A DNA stretch of 64,000 nucleotides from Symbiodinium natans (GCA_905221605.1 CAJNDS010001280.1:38501-102500); one strand, 5' to 3'; counted from the stretch's first letter, positions 1 to 11,293 are shown. Notes: generated from the letters alone by a model not told the origin. Numbers and translations: made by a program.

Positions 1-361
1 CGTACCCAGGTCAGACCGGCAGGGGCTTGGTCAAGGGGGTGCAGGGAAGGCCAGGGGGCAGGGGGGAGGGCCTGGGCTGGGGCCCGGGAGTACCCCCCGC
101 CTGAAGGGGTCAGGGGCTCAGGTATGGAAAAAAAGGGACCGGTACTGGTCCCCAAAAGAACGTGTTCCGCTACCGGGGTGCTACCAACCAGGCGGGCAAG
201 CGACCTGTTCGAGGTCGAAGGGCTTTCGCGCCACCCCCCAACAAAGGCCTAGATTAAGGGTATTTGCGGTAAAAACCTAGGGAGAGGGAGGGTAGTATAG
301 AAGGGGGTAGTAGGGGAGGACTCAGGACCCTTTAAAGCCGGTTCGGGGGGGGGGGGGGGGA
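1..361. other. GC-rich window edge without a recognised gene
   Basis: This G-rich stretch contains no open frame worth calling. Positions 268-312 hold a motif (gggagggtagtatagaa then gggggtagtagggga) that matches one terminus of the foldback element seen complete at 52081-52236. A run of about 18 G ends it at 343-360. I see no promoter or RNA gene. Confidence 0.5.
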
Positions 362-365
362 CGCA

Positions 366-510
366 CCCTAAACCCTGCACCCCGGAACCCCTAACCCCTA
401 AGCCCAAAACACTAAACCCCTAGACGCTAAACCTGAGCCCTAGACCCTGACCTCTAAACCCCTAAACCCTAAATCTTAACCCTAAACCCCATTAAACCCT
501 AAACCCGGAA
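366..510 (-). repeat. Degenerate CCCTAAA telomere-like block
   Basis: Units of CCCTAAA with many substitutions (CCCTAACCC, CCCTAGACG, CCCTGACC). The G-rich strand is the minus strand. It lies directly downstream of the ankyrin gene stop, so the 3' region of that gene runs into the block. Confidence 0.85.
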
Positions 511-561
511 GCTCTTGAAAAATGGACCTTCAGGTCTCTCCGCACTGCAGAGATGCGCACG

Positions 562-2028
562 TCAGCACCCATCCGAGGATTCCTGCGTAAGTAAAGAGAC
601 GATCTCCAGGTAACCATAGTCATGTGCTAGCCAAACAGCTGTCCAGCCACTATCCGCTATGGCGTCCTTGTGGGCACCAGCTTCCACCAGCAAACGTGCG
701 ATCTCCGCGTGGCCATTGCAACATGCGAACATGAGAGCTGTTCTGCCCACACTGTCTGGATAGTCCTTGTCAGCGCCGGACTCCACCAGCAAGCGTGCAA
801 TTTCCGCATGGCCATTGCCACACGCGAGCATGAGAGCTGTCTTACCGCCAGAGCTTTTGAAGCTGGTGGACAAGTCCTTCCTCGCGCCAGCTTCCACCAG
901 CAAGCGTGCGATCTCCACGTGGCCATTGTCACATGCGAACATGAGAGCTGTCTTACGATCATCGTCCCTCAAGTCCTTGTTACAACCAGCTTCCACCAAC
1001 AAGCGTGCAATCTCCAGGTGGCCATTGACACATGCGAACATGAGAGCTGTCCTACCGAAAAGGTCTGTCAAGTCCTTGTCCACACCAGCTCCCAACAGCA
1101 AGTGCGCAATCTCCACATGCCCATTGCCACATGCAAACATGAGAGCTGTCTTATCGCCACTTCCCAAGTCCTTGTCGGCACCAGCCTGCACCAGCAAACG
1201 GGCAACCTCCACGTGGCCATTGTCACATGCGAACGCGAGAGCAAACCTGCCGAAACGGTCTGTTAAGTCCGTGTTCCAACCAGCTTCAACCACAAGCAAG
1301 CGTGCAATCTCCAAGTGCCCTTTGGCACATGCGAACATGAGAGCTGTCTTACGATCCTTGTCCCTCACGTCCTTGCAACCAGCTTCCAGCAGCAAGCGTG
1401 CAATCTCCAAGTGGCCTTTGTCACATGCGAAGGTGAGAGCGGTCTGGCCACGGTCGGAGTCGGTCAAGTCCTTGTCAGCACCAGCCTCCACAAGCAAACG
1501 GGCAATCTCCAGGTGGCCATTCTCACATGCGAACATGAGAGCAGTCCTAAGATCATCGTCCCTCAAGTCCTTGTTACAACCAGCTCCCAGCAGCAAGCGT
1601 GCAATCTCCATGTAGCCATTGATACCTGCAAACATGAGAGCTGTCTTGCCAGAACAGTCACCTGCCCATTTGTCAACGTAGGTATTGTCCCGCAAGTCCA
1701 AGTCAGCACGAGCTATCAACAGAAACTGGACAGCCTTAGTGAAGCCATTGAAGGCCGCATTGAAGAATTCCAGGTTGATTGCCACATGCGCAGCCTCTGT
1801 CCCTGCAGAGGAAGTCTGTAGCAACAGCTGCATGTCCCATGGCGTCTCCAGTATCACATCATCCTCCAGCCTCCTGCCGCCATGAATGAGCTCTTGGAGG
1901 CACGCAGGAAAACCGTGCAGCTTGCGCAAGTGCCGCTTCAAATCCGCGACGACGCTCAACTCCTCACCCAGGTCCTCCTGGGTGAGGGAGCAGAGCTCTT
2001 CGCCCGACATCCCCCAAACGCGGAGCAT
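562..2028 (-). CDS. Ankyrin-repeat protein with ubiquitin-like N-terminus
   Basis: Intronless frame of 488 residues from the ATG at 2028. The frame stays open a further 47 codons upstream, but that part includes a proline run read from a poly-C tract, so the internal Met opening MLRVWGMSGEELCS is preferred. Residues about 1-75 resemble a ubiquitin fold (VVADLKRHLRKLHGFPACLQ, then a HGGRRLEDD turn and a WDMQLLLQ strand). One degenerate ankyrin unit follows, then eleven good units of about 33 residues with the TALMFACxNGHxEIARLLLEAGAxKD consensus; the last ends in QESSDGC. Ankyrin units are protein-binding solenoids, so the role is scaffolding or target binding; the partner is unknown. Unit three is one residue short and unit four has an extra Val, so unit length is not constant. 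Just before the ATG the coding strand reads AAGACCAG, a possible splice-leader acceptor. Frame and family are clear; biological role is not. Confidence 0.85.
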   Translation of the reverse strand: MLRVWGMSGEELCSLTQEDLGEELSVVADLKRHLRKLHGFPACLQELIHGGRRLEDDVILETPWDMQLLLQTSSAGTEAAHVAINLEFFNAAFNGFTKAVQFLLIARADLDLRDNTYVDKWAGDCSGKTALMFAGINGYMEIARLLLGAGCNKDLRDDDLRTALMFACENGHLEIARLLVEAGADKDLTDSDRGQTALTFACDKGHLEIARLLLEAGCKDVRDKDRKTALMFACAKGHLEIARLLVVEAGWNTDLTDRFGRFALAFACDNGHVEVARLLVQAGADKDLGSGDKTALMFACGNGHVEIAHLLLGAGVDKDLTDLFGRTALMFACVNGHLEIARLLVEAGCNKDLRDDDRKTALMFACDNGHVEIARLLVEAGARKDLSTSFKSSGGKTALMLACGNGHAEIARLLVESGADKDYPDSVGRTALMFACCNGHAEIARLLVEAGAHKDAIADSGWTAVWLAHDYGYLEIVSLLTQESSDGC

Positions 2029-2122
2029 CCTGGTCTTATCAGCCCCCAAAAGGGCTGTGCATGCAAGGATGCAACGAGCCAAGGGGCTCAATGTAGGGGC
2101 CGTACTTACTAGAATAGGGTTC

Positions 2123-2222
2123 TTTGGGGGGGGGGGGGGGTAATTATAGTATAATTGTATAGGGACCACAGGGGAATACTAATAGTATAATTGTATAGGG
2201 ACCATAAGGGAATACTCATATG
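2123..2222. repeat. Poly-G run and two-copy 36-bp tandem repeat
   Basis: A run of about 15 G is followed by two adjacent near-identical units of about 36 bp (agtataattgtatagggacc, then a-caagggaatact-at). They lie upstream of the ankyrin start. The unit resembles the right arm of the TIR element at 13152-13500. Confidence 0.6.
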
Positions 2223-2463
2223 GAGAGAGAGCGGGGTAATAAGAGCCGTCTGGGATCAGCTGCCTGTTTTCGTTGGCGGGTCAGAAAATTTCCAAACTCT
2301 AGACCCCCAAAAACCTAAAATCTAAAAACCCTAAAGGCCTACAAGGTCAGATAGTTCCTAAACTCTAAACCCTAAAATAAAAAAAACTAAACCCTAAAGC
2401 CCCCAAACCCCAAGCCCCGAAAACCGGAGGGCTCCAAATGTCCCCACACAATTAAAATTGAAG
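2223..2463. other. Interval of degenerate CCCTAAA units, no gene seen
   Basis: Contains eroded CCCTAAA/ACCCTAAAA units from about 2300. No convincing frame was found on either strand. Confidence 0.4.
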
Positions 2464-2600
2464 GTTTAGGGTTTAGGGTTTAGGGTTTAAGGGTTAGGGT
2501 TTAGAGTTTAGGGTTTAGGGTTTAGGGTTTAGGGTTTAGGGTTTAGGGTTTAGGGTTTAGGGTTTAGGGTTTAGGGTTTAGGGTTTAGGGTTTAGGGTTT
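2464..2600 (+). repeat. TTTAGGG array, nearly perfect
   Basis: About 19 consecutive TTTAGGG units with one or two early variants (TTAAGGG, TTAGAG). Arrays of opposite sense follow from about 2814, giving an inverted arrangement. Confidence 0.95.
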
Positions 2601-2901
2601 ATCGAAATAAACCTTGCTTCGGGTCGGGGTGGGGCGGACCCCTAAACCCAAAACCATGAACCCTTCTGGGTTTCGAGGTTTGGGTTCGGCCCTGTGGTCA
2701 GAAGCACAAGGCTTCAGCAGCATCTCCCTCACATTCAATGTGCAAGCGCCTTGCTGTAGGGTTTTGGGTTAGGAGTCCTATGCTGATAGCAATGCAATAT
2801 CAACAGATCAAAACACCCTAAACCCTAAACCCTAAACCCTCAACCCTCAACCCTCAACCCTAAACCCTAAACCCTAAACCCCGCAACCCGGCGCCACGTA
2901 C

Positions 2902-2941
2902 CTGCCTGGCCCCTCTCCGGTGGTGCAGGGTCTTTGTCTGC
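2902..2941 (-). other. Candidate 40-bp micro-exon between arrays
   Basis: On the minus strand the island offers an acceptor CAATTTGAG|G and a textbook donor CAG|GTACGT. The enclosed frame reads ADKDPAPPERGQA. A C-rich array precedes the acceptor and a TTTAGGG array follows the donor. The island is too short to be significant alone. Confidence 0.25.
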
Positions 2942-3067
2942 CTCAAATTGTCAGAACTTAAGGTTCAGCGTTTAGGGTTTAGGGTTAGCGTTTAGGGGTT
3001 AGGGTTTAGGGTTTAGGGTTCAGGGTTCAGGGTTCAGGGTTTAGGGTTTAGGGCTACTTAGTGGGAA

Positions 3068-3204
3068 CCTACTTGGAGGTTCGTGGTACTTAACAACCAA
3101 GTATAACTGCATTTATGACCCACTTATAAGCCCCTCAGTTGCCGTAATATGGTTGTAATTGGGTTAAGTGCAACTACTATGTGGTTAGTAAGAACCATAG
3201 ACCT
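3068..3204. mobile_element. Foldback element, CTACTTGGAGGTTC family (copy 1)
   Basis: Starts ctacttggaggttcgtggta and ends with an eroded taagaaccatagacct, the imperfect inverse. The interior carries the family signature of ttataagcccct and ggttgtaattgggtta. No coding capacity. Confidence 0.6.
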
Positions 3205-3760
3205 CAAACCCCAAGCCGCGACCCTAAGCCCTAAACCCCATAAACCCTTCACCCTATGAAAACTTAAACCCAAACGCTAACCTCTAAACTGCCTCAAGCC
3301 CCGAAAAGCCCTATACACCAAACCACTGAATGCCCTCAACCCTACAACAATATGCCCCCTACACTACACACACAAAAACCCGTAAACCTAAACCCTACAC
3401 CCGAATCACCCCAAACCTTAAAGCCCTAAACCCTAAACTTAAAACCCTAAACCCTGGACCCTAAACCCTAAACCCTAAACCCAAAAACCTAAACCCTAAA
3501 CCCTAAACCCTAAACCCTAAACCCCACACCCCTAACCCCAGCACCCTAAACCCTAAGCCCCAAAGGAGCCTCCGCCTCGGCAGCTGTGGCCGCCGCAGCT
3601 GCGGCCTGGGCCACTGCTGCGAAAGCCCTTGGAGGCCTTCTTCTTGCTACCACGGTTTAGGGTTTAGGGTTTAGGGTTTAGGGTTTAGGATTTGGGGTTT
3701 GGGGTTTGGGGTTTGGGGTGTAGGGCTTGCAGTATGGCCAGCGTTTAGGGTGCTACTACA

Positions 3761-3792
<32 letters not shown>

Positions 3793-5439
3793 AGTTCGTC
3801 AGCACTCGTCAAACCAGCTAAACAGCTCCGCGCTTTCAACCGCCACAGGGCGTCAGAGAATCGCCTAGGCGGGGCAGGGCGCAGGGCTTTGAACATAGGA
3901 TTCAGGCCCTAAACCCTAAACCCTAAACCCTAGATTTCCAAGTGTCGCGCCAAGATGGCGGCGCATAAGAGGCGCCACGCCATTGCCAGAGACAGAGCCT
4001 TGAAAGCGTTGATGAGCTTAAAGACTTAAAGACGGTTTCGTGGAGGTTCATACTCAAACTGTGGCTACAAGCAGGGTAGAGTAACTGTAGCTGAAATAGG
4101 TTACCACCTGATGTAGGACCCCTTATAACCCGACATCTACCTACCGATGTGCCATGTAGTAGGGCTTAGAGAAGGTGAGGCGCTATAGGCAAGAAGAGTT
4201 CTCACACGAAGCCTAAACCCTAAACCCTAAACCTGAAGCCTGGGACTTGGGAATACAGCCACAGGCAACACCGCGGGCGGAGCTTCACAGCTGCGGAGGT
4301 GACAAGGCAAGGATCCGAAGTACTGGAGGCACAGAGACACCAAACTCTTTGTTTAGGTTTCCTAAACCCTAAACCCTAAACCCTAAACCCTAAACCCTAA
4401 ACCCTGAACCCTAGACCTCAAACCCTCGGGCAAGATGTAGGGTTTGGGGCTTAGGCTTTGGAGCCCTGGGGCCGCCGAGCTTTTTAGAAGGGTTTAGGGT
4501 TTAGGGTTTGGGGTTTAGGGTTTAGGGTTTAGGATTAAGGGTTTAGGGTTTAGGGTTTAGAGTTAGGGTTTGGGGTTTAAGGTTTAGGGTTTGGGGCTTA
4601 AGGTTTAGGAGCTTCGGGCCTTCTTTCTGTTAAAGGGTTTCGGGGGTCTTCCGAGTTCGAGGTTGTAGGATTCTACGGATTAGGGTTCTTAGGGTCTATA
4701 GGGTTGTTTTTTTTTAAGGGTTTTGGGGGTCTTAGGAGTTCAGGGTTGTAGGATTTTCGGGTTTAGGGTATATCGTGTTTACCAGGGTTTATGGGCGAGG
4801 GTCTAGGGCTTAGGGCGAGGGTGTAGGGTTAGGGGCTTTAGGGCTTGGTTTGAAGGTTTGGGGGCAGTCTTTCATCGGGAGTAGGGGCTACTTGGGCTTT
4901 GGGTTTCGGACTATGGGGTTGCCCTAACCCCTAAACCCTAGACCCTAAACACTTAACCCTAAACCCTAAACCGTAAACCCTACACCCTGAACCCTGAACC
5001 CTAAACCCGAAAGCCTAAACCCCAAACCCTAAACCTTGACCCCTAAACCTAAACAAAAACCCCGGGCTCGATTGCAGTTTGTAGGGCTTTGGATTCAGTC
5101 ATGAGCCCCAAGCAGAACGGCCCTAACTTCGAGAAATGACACCCGCACAACTCTGCGTAGTCGCTCAACGCCACCCCGAAATCACACGGTCTCGCCCCGC
5201 AAGGGGGTTACTAGGAGGGGGTGGGGGGGGGGAGGGGGGTGGGCGGGGGTGGAAAAGTGGTTCTAGCTGAAGGTGAGAATCAACACTAAACCCTAAACCC
5301 CTCAACCCCTAAACGCTAAACCCTAAACCCCAGAAGAGTGGGGGGGGGGGGAAGGTGCGAGGATGGAATTGGGAGTGTCACTAAGAGACCTCTTACGTGA
5401 AAGGTTCCTACAGGGTTGTCTATAAGGCCCTAATTGGAG
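3205..5439. other. Array-rich interval with small exon-like islands
   Basis: Alternating CCCTAAA blocks (3219-3570, 3907-3930, 4211-4230, 4360-4420, 4924-5060, 5284-5330) and TTTAGGG blocks (3655-3720, 4493-4610). Unique islands include an Ala-rich frame at 3571-3652 (plus) that ends at a GTTTAGGG donor and a frame at 4231-4353 (plus) that ends at a TTTAG|GTTTCC donor. A GAC microsatellite lies at 3761-3790. None can be assigned to a family. Confidence 0.35.
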
Positions 5440-5582
5440 GCTTGGAGGTCCATGGCTCAAGAACCCAATCATAAGTGTGCTTCTACCCCACGTGTATGCC
5501 CTTTAAGTGCCCGAATATGGTTATAATTGGGTTGCAAGTACCGGTATAATTGGGTTCCTTGAGTACCAAGAACCTCCACGTA
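5440..5582. mobile_element. Foldback element, CTACTTGGAGGTTC family (copy 2)
   Basis: Begins cttggaggtccatgg and ends accaagaacctccacgta, an imperfect inverted pair. The core includes gaatatggttataattgggt, shared with other copies. Confidence 0.55.
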
Positions 5583-5693
5583 TGAGACAAGGAGGTGGCG
5601 GAGGTGGCATAGCCTCGCCACTCGAAGCACTTGCCGCCCCAACCCTAAACCCTAAACCCTAAACCCTAAACCCTAAACCCTAAACCCTAAACC

Positions 5694-6000
5694 CAGGCGG
5701 ATCATCGCCTCTGCCTTCGCCCGAGCCTGGTTCGGCAACTGCCACGCTCCCACTGGCGCCGCTATCGTCGCTGCTGGCTCCGGAGACCCAGCCGTGGGTG
5801 CCGGCATTCCTTCTGGGTACCACCATCGGAGGCTGGTTCGAAAGCGCACGTCTTCGATTTGCCTGTACCAGGACGTCTCCAAGTAGGGCCCTGATATCTC
5901 CTAAATTGATTTTGTCTATCTTCATCTCGTTGGGCAATTGCTCCGACAAGCTGTCCATAAAGAGCTGAGCCCCTGCACCACCAACTCTGAGCAGCAGAAG
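5694..6000 (-). CDS. Partial coding island, unknown protein
   Basis: An open minus-strand frame of about 100 codons fills the island between CCCTAAA blocks. It includes MDSLSEQLPNEMKIDKINLG, then a Ser/Gly/Glu-rich tail. A pyrimidine-rich CTTCTGCTGCTCAG lies at its 5' side and CCTG|GGTTTAGGG at its 3' side, so it may be an internal exon bounded by telomere-like introns. The KIDKINLG segment vaguely recalls SMP lipid-binding domains, but this is not a domain call. Confidence 0.3.
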
Positions 6001-6421
6001 ACGGCCCCACATTTTCCCGCAGCCAACTGGAGGTGAAACGTCCCTAAACCCCTGAACTCAACCCCTAAACCTTAAAGCTGGAATCCCCTAAACCCTAAAC
6101 CCTAAACCCCAAACCCCAAACCCTAAACCCTAAACCCTAAACCCTAAACCCTAAACCCTAAACCCTAAACCCTAAACCCTAAGCCCTCAGCCCTAAGCCC
6201 TAAGCCCTAAACCCCAACCCCGAAAGCCGACAATCAGATGTCGGCGTTCATGCGCGGCTTCATCTCAATCTCAAGGGCCCACCTCCCGTACTTTTCAAGG
6301 GTTAGGGTTTAGGGTTTAGGGCTTAGGGCTTAGGGTCTGGGGTCTAGGGTCTAGGGTTTAGGGTTTAGGTTTTAGGGTTTAGGGTTTATATAGGGTTGAG
6401 AGTTTCGGGTTTCGGGTTTAG

Positions 6422-6780
6422 GGTCCGCCGACCCTGGCGGCGTGTTGGATGGGAAAAGGAGGTGAAAACCTCCCTCTTTCCCTCCTTACCCCCCCAAAAC
6501 GCGGGGGGGGGGGGGTAGGGGGGGCCACCCCCCCCCCACCCCCCCCCCACCCCCCCCCACCCCCCCCCCACCCCCCCCCCCACCCCCCCCCCACCCCCCC
6601 CCACCCCCCCCACCCCCCCCGGGCCCCCTCCCCGGTGCGACCCCCTACCCCCCCCAAAACGTTTCACAGAACTCTGCCCAGCAGGCTGGGATGATCTTCG
6701 AACCATGCGAGCGGGTTTAGACCTCTCAACTATGCTCCAGCGGGGTCGGCGGCTTGAGCCGGAGGCTCTTAAATTTAGGG
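6422..6780. mobile_element. TIR-like element with poly-C core (copy 1)
   Basis: Left end gtccgccgaccctggcgg and right end gcggggtcggcggc are inverted. The right arm (6636-6782) is almost identical to 32509-32650, and the left arm (6423-6500) matches 31281-31360. Between the arms is about 150 bp of C-runs with scattered A. No convincing gene is inside; the Gly/Pro open frames are artefacts of the C-runs. Confidence 0.65.
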
Positions 6781-6782
6781 TT

Positions 6783-8205
6783 TAGGGTTTAGGGTTTAGG
6801 GTGTAGGGTTTAGGGTTTAGGGTTTAGGGTGATGTTGCGGGCTTCGGGGGGGTTTATGGGTTTAGGCTTACACCCTACAAGCTCTAAACCCTAAAGCCCA
6901 AAAACCTAAACCCTAAGCCCTAAACCCCATAACCCTCTACGTTGGTTTAGAAGCTTCCGGGGTTAAACCCTGCAAGCTCTAAACCCGAAAGCCCAAAACC
7001 CCAAACCCTAAACCCCGTACCCCAAATCCTACAAACTCCAAAACCATAATTAACCCTAAACCCGAAACACTAGACCCAAAACACTAAACCTATAGCCCTT
7101 TACCTTGACAATACCCTTCTTTGGGAGCTTCTGGCTTAGGAGCTTGGGGCTTCGGCGTTTGGGTTGTCTGCTCGCAGACCCTAGCCCTAGACCCCAGACT
7201 CCTAAACCCTAAGCCCCAAACCCTAAACCCTAAACCCTAAACCCTAAACCCTAAACCCCAAAACCCCAAACCCTAAACCCCGAACCCGAAACCCCAAATC
7301 TAGGGCTTAGGGTATGGAGTTTATGGTCTCTGCACAAGCTTCATAGGCCAAAGGGAGCCTAGGGTTTTAGGGTCGAGGGCCGCGGTTTTAGGGTTTAGAG
7401 CTTAGGGTTTAGGATGGTTTAGGGCTTTACAGCGGTTTGGGGTTGTAGGGTTTAGGGCTTGACTTGAAAATGTTAAGGGTTTAGGGTTTAGGGTTTAGGG
7501 TTTAGGGTTTAGGGTTTAGGGTTTAGGGTTTAGGGTTTAGGGTTTTGGGGTTCTGGGGCTTCAGCATGGGGTTTACGAGACTTAGGGGACCCTGACATGG
7601 ACCCCAAATAGTAGGATTCCCCTACACCCTCATTTTCTTACTTCTCCAGTAAGCAAGGGGAAAAAAGGTTAAACTTTCTTATTCCTACTAAACAAGGAAG
7701 CCCAAAAAATTTAAAGTTCAACTAAAGGCGAAGTAAGTTTTGGAAACCTTAAATTTGGGGACCTTTGCCCCCCCGGGCTGGGGCCCGTCCTCAGGATCTT
7801 CATGCACGCATAGAAGCGCTCCTGGTCGTACCTTGGGTTTAGGGTTTAGGGTTTAGGGTTTAGGGTTTAGGGTTTAGGGTCTAGGGTTTAGGGCTTAGGG
7901 CTTAGGGTTTTGGAGGGTTTCAGTTGTTTGCAGGGGAGGGGGGAGAGGGGGGGGGGGAGGGGGCGGGGGTTCTGAGGTTGATCCCTGAACGAAACCGAAA
8001 CCCTAAATTAGGGCTTAGGGTTTAGGGTTTAGGGTTTGGGTTCTGTCGGGTTTAGGGTTCTGTGATCTGGGGTCGAGGGTTGTGTGAGGGATTTGGCGGC
8101 GTGGCGTTTGTTGTTGAGATAGGGGATTAGGGGCGGCTTTCGGGGTAAGAACTTTGAAGTTGGGGTCGAGGGTTGGGCCCTATAGTACGGGTTTTGCTAA
8201 AGTGT

Positions 8206-8236
<31 letters not shown>

Positions 8237-8540
8237 GCCCTCATTGGTTAGGGTGCTTTGGGGGTTGGATATTATATGTGTCGCACCCTTTTTTCGGGAA
8301 ATCCCGACAGGGCTTGAGGCGTTGAGCGTGCGTCGGCAAGGCTAACTAGAGGTTCGAAGGGAGTTTTGCCGAGGGTTCAAAATGCTGGCATCCCATCAAC
8401 CCATCAGAAGACACAAAACGGAACACGCGATTTTTGCAAGAAGCTGCCTCATTCGTAAAAAAACAGTTACATCAACATCTAGGGGGTTTAGAGGCTAGGG
8501 TTTTATAGTTCTTAGGGTCTATAAGGTTTAGGGTTTAGGG
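6783..8540. other. Array-rich interval
   Basis: TTTAGGG blocks at 6775-6830, 7473-7540, 7836-7900 and CCCTAAA blocks at 6880-7090 and 7195-7290. Runs of G occur at 7940-7965 and 8203-8235. An AT-rich foldback element is at 7636-7736. No gene was recognised. Confidence 0.4.
7636..7736. mobile_element. AT-rich foldback element, ATTCCTACTAA family (copy 1)
   Basis: Ends are cttacttc and gaagtaag (inverted). The core attcctactaaacaaggaag is shared with 27722-27828. Non-coding. Confidence 0.55.
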
Positions 8541-8649
8541 CTCATGCATCCCGCCTCCCAGCAGCTGTTGCGTGCTGCAGGACTTTACATGGCACCGACG
8601 CGTGCTGCAGCAACCTGGGGCGGCTCAGAAGGAGTACAACAGGCAGGTC

Positions 8650-8825
8650 GGCGCGCCACTCATGTCGGACTCTGCCTCTCTGAGCTTGTCCTTGTTTGTC
8701 TTGTCCACTGCCACCAACTTGTTTTTCTGTTCTGCACTGTCGTTGGCCTCTGCAAATGCTCGATGTCTGCTCCATGATGAGCTGATTCTGGCTGCCAGTT
8801 TTTCGTCTCAGCAGCTGCCTGGTCC
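8650..8825 (-). other. Candidate coding island, Lys/Glu-rich
   Basis: The minus strand is open for about 60 codons and includes KNKLVAVDKTNKDKLREAES, a charged sequence typical of real protein. A GCTGCTGAG acceptor lies at its 5' end. The opposite strand also has open frames, so strand is uncertain. Family unknown. Confidence 0.3.
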
Positions 8826-9355
8826 CGTCCGCAAGGTTTACGGTTTAGGGCTTAGGCTTTAGGGTTTTAGGGTTTAGGGTTTTGGGTTTGGGGTTTAGGG
8901 TTTAGGGTTTAGGGTTTAGGGTTTAGGGCCTAGGGTTTAGGGTTTAGGGTTTAGGGTTTAGGGTTTAGGGTTTAGGGTAATAAACCTCATCTCCCAAGCA
9001 ACGAAGCTCTGAACCCCACGACCTCTAAACCCTAGTTCGTCTTGCTGAACCCTGAATCCCTAAACCCTACATCCCAAATCCTAAACCCGAAACTCTGGAC
9101 TCTGAAGCCCTAAACCCTGCGAAGCCCTAAGCCCTAAGCCCTGAGCCCTAAACCCTAAGCAACAACCCGAGACTCGACTGAATTCTTCAAACCCTGAACC
9201 CTAAACACTAAACCCTAAACCCTAACCCCCTCCCAAAACACCACTGCTTCAATGGGAAGCCCAAAAGTCCTGTGTGCTTAAACCCTCAACCCTCAACCCT
9301 AAACCCTCAGCCCTCAACCCTCAACCCTAAACCCTAAGCCCGAAATCCGGGCAAG

Positions 9356-9439
9356 GACGAGCGCCCGACTGCTGCGGCAGAAGCAGCGCCAGCACTTCCT
9401 GGGCCTGCAAGGAGATTCAAGATGCAGAGGGCTTTGCAG
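9356..9439 (+). other. Candidate 84-bp exon with GTTTAGGG donor
   Basis: Acceptor CAAG|G, then 28 codons in phase 0, then TTTGCAG|GTTTAGGG where the telomere-like block begins. The reverse strand also offers a pyrimidine-rich CTCCTTGCAG|G acceptor and an open frame, so strand is not settled. Confidence 0.25.
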
Positions 9440-9695
9440 GTTTAGGGCTTAGGAAATTTGGGGTTTAGGGTTTCGGGTTTAGGGCTTAAAGTTCATGGTT
9501 TAATAAGGGAGGGACTGCAAAGACCTCATGCGGCAAAGACAAGAGCCAGTACACCCTAAACCTTAAACCCTAAACCCTAAACCCTAAAACCTAAACCCTA
9601 AACCCTGACCCTAAGCCCTAAACCCTAGGCCTCAGCCGGAAATGTACCGACTCACGATCCTCCAGCTTGGCGATTCCGGTCTTCCTATGGCGCAC

Positions 9696-9757
9696 CTGCT
9701 CCTTCTCTGCTGGCTTTCTGCTCAAGAAGCAGCTTCTTGCGGAAGCCCACGCGACTG
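9696..9757 (-). other. Candidate exon
   Basis: Minus-strand frame containing FRKKLLLEQKASREGA ends at GCAG|GTGCGC; the acceptor is TTGTTGGAG|C. C-rich block to the left, G-rich block to the right. Family unknown. Confidence 0.25.
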
Positions 9758-10684
9758 CTCCAACAAAATCATAGCAGTTTTATTAGAGCTTCGGGGCTTC
9801 ACGAGGATGACAAGCTTGAAAATGCAGTTTAGGGTTTAGGGTTTAGGGTTTAGGGTTTAGGGTTTAGGGTTCTTAGGCTCCAGGCGCGCTCTAGACCCAA
9901 GAGTAGCCTAGGGATCAAACGGGTGCCCTTGTTTGGTTTCAGCACGCTAAGTCCTAAACCCGACTACAACTGGCGACCACGACGCAAGGAGGGCCTGCGG
10001 CATAGACCCCAACACCCCTAACACCCTATGGTCACTCCTGGCTATGGTCCCCTTGCTGGTATCCTACGTACTTTAGATCGTTCCTAGGATTCAGGGTGTT
10101 TAGGGGGTTTTAGGGGTTTAGGGGTTTAGGGGTTTAGGGTTTAGGGTTTAGGGTTTAGGGTTTAGGGTTCAGCCTAGGGTTTCAGGGAGCTGACCAGAGA
10201 GAGTTCAGGATCCAGAGCTCGGCGCTACAGGCTCTTCTTTTCAGTGATTAGGGGGCAGGGTTCTTCGCACTGAGCCCCGCGACACTTAGGGTTTAGGGCT
10301 TTAGGGTTTAGGGTTTAGGGTTTAGGGTTTAGGGTTTAGGGTTTAGGGTCAAGGACTTCGAGTTCATGTCCTGAAGGATCCAGGGTGGCTTTGAGTTTAG
10401 CATGGCCCCTCAAGCTTCTGAGCTTGCAGGTTTTTGAGGGCGGTCTGTAACCTTAAGCCTAAACCCTACACCCTAAACCCTAAACCCTAAACCCTAAACC
10501 CTTCTCCCGTCACAAACCACAACACACACACACACACACACACCTAGTCTTCTAGCATTCCCCTTGGGTGCTCTGCATCTGGGTAGTTCTCCAAACTAGG
10601 GTCCCTTCGTGGGTCCCTACTTAATATAGCACGGCACCGTTAAAACAAGGAACCCCGAAAAGGGACCCTAACTTAGTTCTCCCC

Positions 10685-10790
10685 CTAAACCCTAAACCCT
10701 AAACCCTAAACCCTAAACCCTAAACCCTAAACCCTAAACCCTAAACCCTAAACCCTAAACCCTAAACCCTAAACCCTAAACCCTAAACCC
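10685..10790 (-). repeat. CCCTAAA array
   Basis: Fifteen essentially perfect CCCTAAA units. Confidence 0.95.
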
Positions 10791-10978
10791 ACATACAATA
10801 ATAAGCTACACAAAACTCCTAAGGGCACCCAGCGCAAGGGTGGCCAGCAATTGCAGTTTGGGGTGGCGGCTTGCGCTTGCGCAGCGGGGGTTTAGGGTTT
10901 AGGGTTAGGGGTTTTGAATTTAGGGTTTAGGGTGTCGGGGTCTAGGGTTTAGGGGGTAATGTTTGCAAAACTAGCAGC

Positions 10979-11041
10979 CTGCTTCTCATTCCGGTAGAAG
11001 ACCGAGACGGCTCGCTTCTTCAGCTGCTCACCGGACACGGC
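10979..11041 (-). other. Candidate 63-bp exon
   Basis: Minus strand, acceptor GCTCAG|G and possible GC donor CAG|GC, 21 codons in phase 0 including GEQLKKRAVSVFYRNEKQ. The frame remains open beyond both sites. Charged and aromatic residues make chance less likely, but no family is evident. Confidence 0.3.
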
Positions 11042-11293
11042 CTGAGCTGGACTGCGAGAGAATCGTCCCTAAGCCCTCAAACCCTAAAACTCTGAAACAC
11101 TGACACCCTGAAACCCTCAAACCCTCAAACCCTGAAACCTTCAAACCCTCAAGCCCGCAACTCGAGACCCTAGTCCCGGATTAGAGTTAGGATCTTGGAG
11201 TGTTGGAGATTTGGGACGGTGCCAGGCCGCAAAACATCGGCTTTTTCGAGACAAGTAGGAGCTACTTGGGGTTTAGGGCTTAGGGCATAAGGT

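Noticed and set aside
670-1821. Long plus-strand frames over the ankyrin gene
   Set aside because: Antisense shadows of the repeated ankyrin codons; only the minus frame has the ankyrin consensus.
6386-6706. Gly-rich and Pro-rich frames
   Set aside because: They are read from poly-G/C runs in the 6422-6780 element.
6640-6770. Conserved arm as a tRNA or snRNA
   Set aside because: A GGTTCGAA motif suggested a T-loop, but the flanking bases do not pair and no cloverleaf can be drawn.
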